DNA of 64,000 nt, taken from assembly GCF_042932805.1 (NCBI RefSeq), contig NZ_CP170633.1, forward strand, positions 124,001-188,000, written 5' to 3'. The notes below the pieces were generated by a model. It worked only from the letters and a program-made list of their open reading frames with translations. It made no database searches and was not told the origin of the DNA. This document shows, piece after piece, positions 33,100 through 40,034 of this stretch. Within the stretch, counting starts at the first letter, position 1, and every line of letters begins with the position of its first letter. The stretch comes from Ascidiaceihabitans sp029251465. GTDB lineage: Bacteria; Pseudomonadota; Alphaproteobacteria; Rhodobacterales; Rhodobacteraceae. The translations under genes were made by a program, and so were the position numbers.

Positions 33100-34548
33100 A
33101 TGAGTAAGGCAATCATGATCCAAGGCACCGGATCCAATGTCGGGAAATCCATGTTGGTGGCGGGCCTGTGTCGCGCGGCAAAGCGACGGGGGCTGAGCGT
33201 TGCGCCGTTCAAGCCGCAGAACATGTCGAACAACGCGGCTGTGACCTCTGATGGCGGCGAAATCGGGCGCGCCCAGGCGTTGCAGGCATTGGCCTGTGGT
33301 CTAAAACCGCACACCGATATGAACCCCGTTTTGCTAAAACCCGAGACCGATGTCGGATCACAAGTCGTGGTGCAAGGGCACCGTATCGCGACCGTCAAAG
33401 CGCGTGAATATGCGAAGCTAAAACCGACGCTGATGACAGCGGTTGTGGAAAGTTTCGAGCGTTTGAAAGCCTCCCATGATCTGGTGATCGTCGAGGGCGC
33501 AGGCAGCCCGGCCGAGGTGAATTTGCGCGCCGGTGACATCGCCAACATGGGCTTTTCCCAGGCCGCGGATGTACCCGTAATCTTGTGCGGCGACATCGAT
33601 CGGGGCGGCGTGATTGCCCAGATCGTCGGCACGCAGGCCGTGATGGACAAGGTCGACAATGCGCGTGTCGCGGGCTTTATGATCAACAAATTTCGCGGCG
33701 ATCCCAGCCTGTTTGACGACGGCTACGCGATGATCACACAGCACACCGGCTGGCAAGGGTTTGGCGTCGTGCCGTGGTTCACTGATGCATGGCGGTTGCC
33801 GGCTGAAGACGCGCTCGATATCCGCTCTGGCCCGCAAAATGGTAGCCTCAAAATCGTTTGTCTGGTGCTGTCGCGCATGGCAAATTTTGACGACATGGAC
33901 CCGCTGGCACAGGAACCGAACGTGTCGCTGGTGATGCTCAAGGCGGGTGAAGTTATCCCAGCCGACACCAACCTTGTGATCATCCCTGGCAGCAAATCGA
34001 CCCGCGGCGATCTGGATTATTTGCGCACCCAAGGATGGGACGTGGATTTGGCCGCGCATCAGCGGCGTGGCGGCCATGTTTTGGGGATTTGTGGCGGCTA
34101 TCAAATGCTTGGCCACACGATCAGTGATCCAGACGGGATCGAAGGCGTAGCGGGCGACAGTGCTGGCCTCGGACTGCTGGATGTTGCGACGCAAATGATC
34201 CCCGACAAAAGGCTGAGTACAGTGCGCGCGATGCATGCAAAAACCGACTTGCCGTTCGATGGCTACGAGATCCACATTGGTCGCACGGATGGGCGCGATT
34301 GTCAGCGCCCCTTTGCGTTTGTGGACGGCAATCCCGAAGGTGCAGCGTCGCCGGACGGGCGGGTCATGGGCAGCTATCTGCACGGGATGTTTAGCGACGA
34401 TGCATGGCGCGCGGCGTTCCTGCGCAGCTTGGGCGCAGATGCGGGCGGGTTGTCGTACAGCGGCGCGGTCGAGCAGGCGTTGGATGCCTTGGCAGACCAT
34501 GTTGAAACGCATTTGGACGTGGCAGGATTGATCGCTGCCGCCCGTTGA
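33100..34548 (+). CDS. cobQ: cobyric acid synthase
   Basis: A 482-residue glutamine-dependent amidase that amidates side chains b, d, e and g of adenosylcobyrinic acid a,c-diamide. The N-terminal ATPase domain has IQGTGSNVGKSMLVAGL (about residues 7-23) and KPQNMSNNAAVT; the C-terminal glutaminase-like domain has IIPGSKSTRGDLDYL, the catalytic cysteine in LGICGGYQMLG (about residue 331) and GSYLHGMF. AGGAAA precedes the start. It carries no riboswitch of its own that I can see. Confidence 0.96.
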   Translation: MSKAIMIQGTGSNVGKSMLVAGLCRAAKRRGLSVAPFKPQNMSNNAAVTSDGGEIGRAQALQALACGLKPHTDMNPVLLKPETDVGSQVVVQGHRIATVKAREYAKLKPTLMTAVVESFERLKASHDLVIVEGAGSPAEVNLRAGDIANMGFSQAADVPVILCGDIDRGGVIAQIVGTQAVMDKVDNARVAGFMINKFRGDPSLFDDGYAMITQHTGWQGFGVVPWFTDAWRLPAEDALDIRSGPQNGSLKIVCLVLSRMANFDDMDPLAQEPNVSLVMLKAGEVIPADTNLVIIPGSKSTRGDLDYLRTQGWDVDLAAHQRRGGHVLGICGGYQMLGHTISDPDGIEGVAGDSAGLGLLDVATQMIPDKRLSTVRAMHAKTDLPFDGYEIHIGRTDGRDCQRPFAFVDGNPEGAASPDGRVMGSYLHGMFSDDAWRAAFLRSLGADAGGLSYSGAVEQALDALADHVETHLDVAGLIAAAR

Positions 34549-34611
34549 ATGTGGGGGTGGTTGCAGTTGATTATCGCCCATGGCAGGCTGCGTTAACTCA
34601 GGAGAATTGAT

Positions 34612-35007
34612 ATGGCGAAAATGAAAATCACAGCCGCTGAAATGGTCGCCGCAGGACGTGCGCGCATTGAGGAAATCGAGACCAGGGATTTGATCGCGAT
34701 GGTCGATGACCCGGATGTTGTGATCGTCGATATCCGTGATCCACGCGAACGTCAGCGCGGCCATATTCCGGGCAGTTTTCACGCCCCGCGCGGCATGATC
34801 GAATTCTGGGTTGATCCCGACAGCCCGTATTTCAAACCGATCTTTGGCGAGGACAAAAAGTTTGTTTTTCACTGCGCGTCTGGCTGGCGTTCGGCGATCA
34901 CCGTGGCGACGTTGCAAGACATGGGGTTTGACGCCGCCCACCTGAAAGAAGGGTTTTCGACATGGGCTGAACAGGGTGGTCCTGTGGAAATTCCAACGCC
35001 GAAATAG
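34612..35007 (+). CDS. rhodanese-like domain protein
   Basis: A 131-residue single-domain rhodanese homologue. After an N-terminal helix, VVIVDIRDPRERQRGHIPG (about residues 36-54) and the active-site loop HCASGWRSA with Cys88 are present, so it may carry sulfur or act as a sulfurtransferase in the cytoplasm. No signal peptide. It lies 63 bp after cobQ in the same direction. The physiological substrate cannot be inferred. Confidence 0.88.
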   Translation: MAKMKITAAEMVAAGRARIEEIETRDLIAMVDDPDVVIVDIRDPRERQRGHIPGSFHAPRGMIEFWVDPDSPYFKPIFGEDKKFVFHCASGWRSAITVATLQDMGFDAAHLKEGFSTWAEQGGPVEIPTPK

Positions 35008-35010
35008 CGA

Positions 35011-35454
35011 CTACTTTGACAGGTCGAGATCCTGAAGATCTTCTAACAAATCAAGCAGGTGTTCGAGCTTTTCGCCCCCGAACTGATCTTCGATTTTGTC
35101 AAAAAGGGCAACGCTTTCGCCGGCGTGTTCTTCAATCAGCGCGCGTCCCTTTAGAGTGATCGACACGATTGATTTACGCCGGTCCGAGGTGCCCGGTTTG
35201 CGCGTCAGCAGCCCATCATTTTCCATCGCGTGCATCAGGCGCGTAAGGCTGGGTAGCAGCAAACAGGCGCGTTTGGCGATCACGGTTTGCTCGACCGGAC
35301 CGATTTCTTCGACGACCCGCAGCACCCGCCATTTTTGTTCGCTGATTTGGCTGCGCAACAGCATGTCGCGTACGGGTTCCATGATCGTTTCGCGCGCACG
35401 CAGCAGGGCGATTGGCAGGGATCGTTTGGTCTGGCGCAATTTTGGGGATGTCAT
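35011..35454 (-). CDS. hpaR: MarR-family regulator, HpaR-like
   Basis: A 147-residue winged-helix regulator starting MTSPKLRQTKRSLPIALLRARE. The N-terminal SLPIALLRAREtimEPVR stretch, QKWRVLRVVEEIGPVEQTV and SLTRLMHAMENDGLLTR with the wing SDRRKSIVSIT match HpaR, the repressor of homoprotocatechuate degradation genes. It is divergent from a CHM isomerase gene of that same pathway 100 bp away, which supports the assignment. The remaining pathway genes are not in the window. Confidence 0.8.
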   Translation of the reverse strand: MTSPKLRQTKRSLPIALLRARETIMEPVRDMLLRSQISEQKWRVLRVVEEIGPVEQTVIAKRACLLLPSLTRLMHAMENDGLLTRKPGTSDRRKSIVSITLKGRALIEEHAGESVALFDKIEDQFGGEKLEHLLDLLEDLQDLDLSK

Positions 35455-35554
35455 GAGGCCGCTCTTGTTGGTTTGCCCCACGATACCGCGCCCAAGGGAA
35501 AGTTGACAAGTTGCGCCTTGTGCCCGCATGAATGTTGCAAGCCAGAGGACCAAG

Positions 35555-35932
35555 ATGCCACATTTTCACATCGATTATTCACCCAACTTAGAGACGCGTT
35601 TGGACATCGCGGGGCTGTGCGTTGTGGTCCGTGATGCGGCCGTGCAAACGGGGGTGTTTCCGCTGGCGGGTATCCGTGTGCGTGCGACGCCTGCCGCGCA
35701 TGTCGTCATGGCGGACGGCAATCCGGATCACGCGTTTCTGGACCTGTCTGTGCGCCTGCGCGAAGGGCGTGAATTGGAAAAACGCAAAGCGGCGACGTCA
35801 TTGATTTTTGCCGCGCTTGAGGCGTATTGCGCCGACGTTATGGCGCGTTCGTCGTTCATGTTGTCGATGGAAATGCGCAATATCGATGCAGAACTAAGCC
35901 CAAAGGCCAGTTCGATCCGCGACTATCTATAA
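35555..35932 (+). CDS. hpcD: 5-carboxymethyl-2-hydroxymuconate delta-isomerase
   Basis: A 125-residue tautomerase-superfamily enzyme of homoprotocatechuate meta-cleavage. It begins MPHFHIDYSPNLE, so the catalytic proline would be residue 2 after Met removal, and has MADGNPDHAFLDLSVRLREGR in the middle. Length matches HpcD/HpaF. The start at 35555 is preceded by AGAGGA; the longer frame upstream would bury the catalytic proline and is rejected. Its 3' end overlaps the convergent kinase gene by 6 bp. Likely controlled by the divergent HpaR-like repressor. Confidence 0.85.
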   Translation: MPHFHIDYSPNLETRLDIAGLCVVVRDAAVQTGVFPLAGIRVRATPAAHVVMADGNPDHAFLDLSVRLREGRELEKRKAATSLIFAALEAYCADVMARSSFMLSMEMRNIDAELSPKASSIRDYL

Positions 35933-36838
35933 GGCGTCGATGCGCGCGATGGCTTCGGTGATAAAGCGGGTGTTTCGGGCCTGTGCGCCGCCTTCTTTCA
36001 TGCGCGTGATGATCCAGCCGACATAGGTGCAGGCGCGCAGGGCTTCGAACAGTTTTAGCTGGGCTAAATCTATGGTGCGCACGTCTGTGTAGCCGTCGAT
36101 CAAGGCGTGCTTCAAAACTCCGTGTGGGGCTGTGCGCAATGCACGGTGGGTGACCGTTGCAAGGTCGAACAGCCGATAACCAAACCCGCCGTCGTCAAAG
36201 TCGATGGGGTGAAGGCCGGCGTGCGAAATCATCACGTTGTCTGGGACGAGGTCGACATGAACCAGCCCGTAATCTGTTGTATCTGCTAGTTTTTCACGGG
36301 CAACTTCGCGAAAATCTGCAAGGCGTGCGGCTTGGCCGGTGGTCAAAGTCGGATTGTCCCAAAACCGGCCCCACAGCGGTGATTGCCCGAGCAAACCGTC
36401 GATGTCCCACGTTGGTCGGGCAAAGCCAGCGGGCGGCGACCAACGATCTGCAAGGTCGTGCATCTGCGCCATTTGGCGACCGAGTTCACGGTACAAATCA
36501 GGCCGGTTTTCAACGTCAGGCACCTGCGACAACGGGACCCCTTCGATCCAGCTGAGCAGGTCGATGACGGTGTCGCCCAATGTCAAAAACAAACTGCCGT
36601 CGCGGGCCCTAATCGACGCAGGAACTGTGATGCCGCCGTTGGCCAACATCTGCATCCATTGCAGTTCAGATTGCAGTTCAGCAGCGCTGCGATATCCGGC
36701 GCGGTGCAGGCGCAAGGCAAGCGGTCCGCGAGCAGTGTCGACGCGGTAAACGTGGTTTTCGCGGGCTGCGATCAACGTGACCTTTGCGCCAACATGACCC
36801 CAGTGAACCAGCGCCGCTTTGAGCGCAATGTCAGTCAC
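35927..36838 (-). CDS. APH-family small-molecule kinase coupled to a class III aminotransferase
   Basis: A 303-residue aminoglycoside-phosphotransferase-fold kinase. The Brenner-type catalytic loop GLVHVDLVPDNVM (Asp base, Asn) and the metal motif PIDFDDGGFGYRLFDLA are clear. The GTG start at 36838 (VTDIALKAALVHWG) overlaps the aminotransferase stop by 8 bases, a translational-coupling arrangement; a TTG at 36850 is a weaker alternative. In animals the matching pair is hydroxylysine kinase with 5-phosphohydroxylysine phospho-lyase, and bacteria often have the two fused. Substrate could be hydroxylysine, ethanolamine or a similar amino alcohol. Confidence 0.78.
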   Translation of the reverse strand: MTDIALKAALVHWGHVGAKVTLIAARENHVYRVDTARGPLALRLHRAGYRSAAELQSELQWMQMLANGGITVPASIRARDGSLFLTLGDTVIDLLSWIEGVPLSQVPDVENRPDLYRELGRQMAQMHDLADRWSPPAGFARPTWDIDGLLGQSPLWGRFWDNPTLTTGQAARLADFREVAREKLADTTDYGLVHVDLVPDNVMISHAGLHPIDFDDGGFGYRLFDLATVTHRALRTAPHGVLKHALIDGYTDVRTIDLAQLKLFEALRACTYVGWIITRMKEGGAQARNTRFITEAIARIDAL

Positions 36839-38129
36839 GTGCAGGCCCAAGATCGCTCAGCACGCTGTCCAGAGTGTCCAGCATCATGTCTGCGTTTTCG
36901 ATGGAAAACGGCATCGGTGGGCGGATCTTGAGGGTGTTGTAATGGATGCCGAGCTTGTTCATCAAAACGCCACGCTGGCGCATTTCGTTGGCGACCTTGA
37001 TCGCGAACTGACTGGCGGGTGCCTTGGTCGCGCGATCCGTGACCAGTTCGGCCCCGAAATACAGGCCCTGACCGCGCACATCGCCGATGCATTCGTGGGT
37101 TTCCACCAGCTTTTGCAGACCTGCTTTTGCGTGCGCCCCGACACGCAATGCGTTGGCCTGCAAGTCTTCGTCAACCATCACATCCAGCACGGCCATGGCC
37201 GCAGCGCAGGACACCGGATTGCCGCCGAACGTGTTGAAATATCGAAACGAATTACGGAACGCGGCCATGATGTCTGGAGTGGTCACAACCCCTGCGACGG
37301 GGTGGCCATTGCCCATGGGTTTGCCCATCGTAACGACGTCTGGCACCAGTCCGATGCGTTGATGCCCCCAGAACCGTTCGCCGTTGCGGCCAAAGCCGGG
37401 CTGTACCTCGTCTGCGATGATCAAACCACCGGCTTTGCGCACGACGTTTTGGGCTGGTGCCAGCCATCCTGCGTCCAAATCGGGAAAGCCTTCGTTCAGG
37501 AATGCAGGGCAGATCAACAGCGCGGAAAACCCGATGCCTGAGGCGTTCAGATCGTCAATCGCAGCTTGGACCGAGGCGGCAAATGCGTGGGCATGGGCTA
37601 TGCCAGCCTCGTCCCCCAAGGGGCGGTAACTGTCGGGCGCGGGGACTTGGCGCACGTGGCTGCCGTCGCCGGTGGCGGGGCGGTTTGTGGCTGATAATTG
37701 CGCCACCACAGTCGTGTTGCCGTGGTAGGTGTGGTCGGTTGCAATGACGCCGCGCTTGCCGGTGACGGCCTCGGCCATGCGCAGGGCGATGTCGTTTGCC
37801 TCTGATCCTGTGCAGGTCATGATGGCGGTTGAAAGATCGCCCTCGAATGTCCCCGTCAGCCGTTCAACGTAGTCCAGAATACCGTCGTGCAGATAGCGCG
37901 TGTGGGTGTTCAATTGGCGGGCCTGCGCGCAGATGGCGTCAACCACCCGCGGATGACAATGCCCGACGTGCGGCACATTATTGTAACAATCCAGATACTT
38001 GCGCCCATCGGCATCCCAAACCCAAACGCCGTCGCCTTTGACCAGATGCAGGGGATCGTCATAAAACGTCGAGACGTTGGGACCCAGCAATCGGGCGCGT
38101 CGCTTTAGCATGTTTTGGGTATTGCTCAT
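36831..38129 (-). CDS. class III aminotransferase, phospholyase subgroup
   Basis: A 432-residue PLP enzyme. The fold is that of ornithine/GABA aminotransferases: GVWVWDADGRKYLDCYNNVPHVGHCHP, CTGSEANDIALRMA for phosphate binding, IIADEVQPGFGR, and the PLP lysine in MGKPMGNGHPVAG. GKPMGNGHP is typical of the AGXT2L1/L2 subgroup (ethanolamine-phosphate and phosphohydroxylysine phospho-lyases), which eliminate phosphate rather than transaminate. The coupled downstream kinase fits a phosphorylate-then-eliminate pathway. True aminotransferase activity cannot be excluded. Confidence 0.82.
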   Translation of the reverse strand: MSNTQNMLKRRARLLGPNVSTFYDDPLHLVKGDGVWVWDADGRKYLDCYNNVPHVGHCHPRVVDAICAQARQLNTHTRYLHDGILDYVERLTGTFEGDLSTAIMTCTGSEANDIALRMAEAVTGKRGVIATDHTYHGNTTVVAQLSATNRPATGDGSHVRQVPAPDSYRPLGDEAGIAHAHAFAASVQAAIDDLNASGIGFSALLICPAFLNEGFPDLDAGWLAPAQNVVRKAGGLIIADEVQPGFGRNGERFWGHQRIGLVPDVVTMGKPMGNGHPVAGVVTTPDIMAAFRNSFRYFNTFGGNPVSCAAAMAVLDVMVDEDLQANALRVGAHAKAGLQKLVETHECIGDVRGQGLYFGAELVTDRATKAPASQFAIKVANEMRQRGVLMNKLGIHYNTLKIRPPMPFSIENADMMLDTLDSVLSDLGPARD

Positions 38130-38194
38130 GTCGGTAAATCAGGTGATCCGGTCAAAATTGTCAAGGATCGCGGACCTGATCATGCGAATTTGAG

Positions 38195-38223
38195 TTGACA
38201 AGAATGCGGAACCTGAATTGTAT
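38195..38223 (+). promoter_or_regulatory. candidate sigma-70 promoter for gcvTHP
   Basis: TTGACA at 38195-38200 is followed after exactly 17 bases by TTGTAT at 38218-38223 (three of six positions match the -10 consensus). Transcription would start near 38230, shortly before the glycine riboswitch, which is the right order. Confidence 0.6.
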
Positions 38224-38252
38224 GCGACGGTGTCCACCATGGACGCACGACC

Positions 38253-38407
38253 GTCATCGGGAGAACCAGACATACTGGTGCCGAAGGAGCAACCGCCTCG
38301 GAAACTCTCAGGCCAATGGACCGATACGGACGACAATACTCTGGAGAGTGGTGCCACACGCACCCGCCGAAGGGATAGCAATCTCAGGCGCACAGGACAG
38401 AGGGGGC
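38253..38407 (+). ncRNA. tandem glycine riboswitch upstream of gcvT
   Basis: Two successive aptamers are visible. The first has GCCGAAGGAGCAACCGCC and GGAAACTCTCAGGCC ending in GGACCG (about 38278-38323). The second has CCGCCGAAGGGATAGCAATC then TCAGGCGCACAGGACAGAGG (about 38364-38404). These are the conserved cores of glycine aptamers, and the gene downstream is glycine cleavage gcvT, so the element is probably an activating switch. It lies in the 369-bp gap between the divergent aminotransferase and gcvT. Confidence 0.92.
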
Positions 38408-38498
38408 ATCAAGTGGCAAAGGCTATGTCTTTGCTGTGTATTGGTGCCGGATGATTTTATTATAAATCAATACGGTGCATGGATAGGGGCCGTTTGAG

Positions 38499-39620
38499 AT
38501 GTCTGATTTAATGCATACGCCATTGCATGATTTGCACGTGGAACTCGGGGGCAAAATGGTGCCTTTCGCCGGGTATGCGATGCCTGTGCAATATCCGCTT
38601 GGGGTGATGAAAGAGCACGATCACACGCGCACGCGCGCCGGGCTGTTTGATGTGTCGCACATGGGGCAAGTCATTGTGCGTGGGTCTGATTTCGCGACTG
38701 CGGCGCGGGCGTTTGAAACCTTGGTGCCGATGGATGTTTTAGGGTTGGACACGGATCGCCAGCGCTATGGCTTTTTCACCAATGATGCGGGCGGGATCAT
38801 GGATGATCTGATGTTTGCCAATCGTGGTGATCATCTGTTTGTCGTGGTGAATGCGGCCTGCAAAGGGGCTGATATCGCGCACATGCAAGCACATTTGGCG
38901 GGTGTCGAAGTCACTGAGATCACCGACCGCGCGTTGCTGGCTTTGCAGGGTCCATCGGCCGAAACCGTGTTGGCAACGCTTGACCCAAGGGCTGCCGAGA
39001 TGGCGTTTATGGATGTCGCGACGCTGTCCCTGAATGGTGCAGAATGCTGGGTGTCGCGGTCAGGATACACCGGCGAAGACGGCTATGAAATTTCGGTGCC
39101 TGCGGATCAGGCAGAAGCTTTGGCGCGGGCCTTGCTGGACCATCCAGAGGTCGAAGCCATCGGTTTGGGCGCACGGGATTCGCTGCGCCTTGAGGGCGGA
39201 TTGTGCCTGTACGGCCATGACATTGACACCGGCACGACCCCGATTGAGGGCGCGTTGACGTGGGCGATCCAAAAGGTGCGGCGCGATGGTGGCGCACGTG
39301 CCGGTGGCTTTCCGGGGGCCACGCAGATATTTGCACAAATGGCGGACGGGGCTGCGCGCAAACGCGTTGGCCTGTTGCCGACCGGACGTGCGCCAATGCG
39401 CGAAGGTGTGCCGTTGTTTGCAGGCCCTGAGGGTGGCGAACAGATCGGCAAAATCACGTCCGGTGGCTTTGGCCCAACGGTCGGTGGCCCTGTTGCGATG
39501 GGCTACGTCACGCGTGATCACGCATCCATAGGCACGACAATATACGGGGAACTGCGCGGCAAACGTTTGCCTTTGAGCGTCACCAAAATGCCGTTCACCC
39601 CAGCCAATTTTAAACGATAA
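38499..39620 (+). CDS. gcvT: glycine cleavage system T protein (aminomethyltransferase)
   Basis: A 373-residue folate-dependent enzyme transferring the methylene group from H-protein-bound aminomethyl to tetrahydrofolate, releasing ammonia. Typical parts: PLHDLHVELGGKMVPFAGY, GLFDVSHMGQ, SRSGYTGEDGYEI and ARDSLRLEGGLCLYGHD with the catalytic Asp region. It opens the gcvTHP operon and is preceded by the tandem glycine riboswitch. Confidence 0.96.
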   Translation: MSDLMHTPLHDLHVELGGKMVPFAGYAMPVQYPLGVMKEHDHTRTRAGLFDVSHMGQVIVRGSDFATAARAFETLVPMDVLGLDTDRQRYGFFTNDAGGIMDDLMFANRGDHLFVVVNAACKGADIAHMQAHLAGVEVTEITDRALLALQGPSAETVLATLDPRAAEMAFMDVATLSLNGAECWVSRSGYTGEDGYEISVPADQAEALARALLDHPEVEAIGLGARDSLRLEGGLCLYGHDIDTGTTPIEGALTWAIQKVRRDGGARAGGFPGATQIFAQMADGAARKRVGLLPTGRAPMREGVPLFAGPEGGEQIGKITSGGFGPTVGGPVAMGYVTRDHASIGTTIYGELRGKRLPLSVTKMPFTPANFKR

Positions 39621-39641
39621 ACCAAAGCGGAGAAACGACAG

Positions 39642-40001
39642 ATGAAATACACCGAAGAACACGAATGGCTGCGCGTCGAAGATGACGTTGTGGTGGTTGG
39701 CATCACGGCACACGCGGCTGAACAACTGGGCGATATTGTCTTTGTTGAATTGCCCGAAGTTGGCGACACAGTGGCCAAAGATGACGAGATCGTGGTGATC
39801 GAATCCGTCAAGGCGGCGTCCGACATTCTGGCCCCGATTGACGGTGAAATCGTCGAGGTAAACACGGCTTTGGCGGACAGCCCGTCTGCAGTGAACGAGG
39901 ACGCGATTGGTGCCGGTTGGTTCTTTAAGATCAAGCCCGATGATACGTCGCAAATGGACGAATACATGGACGAAGCCGCGTACAATAAATTGATTGCCTA
40001 A
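39642..40001 (+). CDS. gcvH: glycine cleavage system H protein
   Basis: A 119-residue lipoyl carrier. The N-terminus KYTEEHEWLRVEDD is typical, and the lipoylated lysine is Lys57 in IESVKAASDI. C-terminal GAGWFFKIKP closes the fold. It lies 21 bp after gcvT and 33 bp before gcvP and shuttles intermediates among P, T and L proteins. Confidence 0.97.
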   Translation: MKYTEEHEWLRVEDDVVVVGITAHAAEQLGDIVFVELPEVGDTVAKDDEIVVIESVKAASDILAPIDGEIVEVNTALADSPSAVNEDAIGAGWFFKIKPDDTSQMDEYMDEAAYNKLIA

Positions 40002-40034
40002 GCGCTTTTACCTCGCACCTATCGGAGCCTGAAA

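Noticed and set aside
33418..34941. Long open frame of 507 codons on the minus strand opposite cobQ
   Set aside because: It is fully antisense to cobQ and the rhodanese gene, both with clear motifs; the translation is rich in His, Arg and Ala with no domain. GC-rich codon use on the plus strand explains it.
36839..36850. TTG start at 36850 for the APH-like kinase
   Set aside because: The GTG at 36838 overlaps the aminotransferase stop in a coupling arrangement and begins at the conserved part; the TTG adds four residues without a ribosome site.
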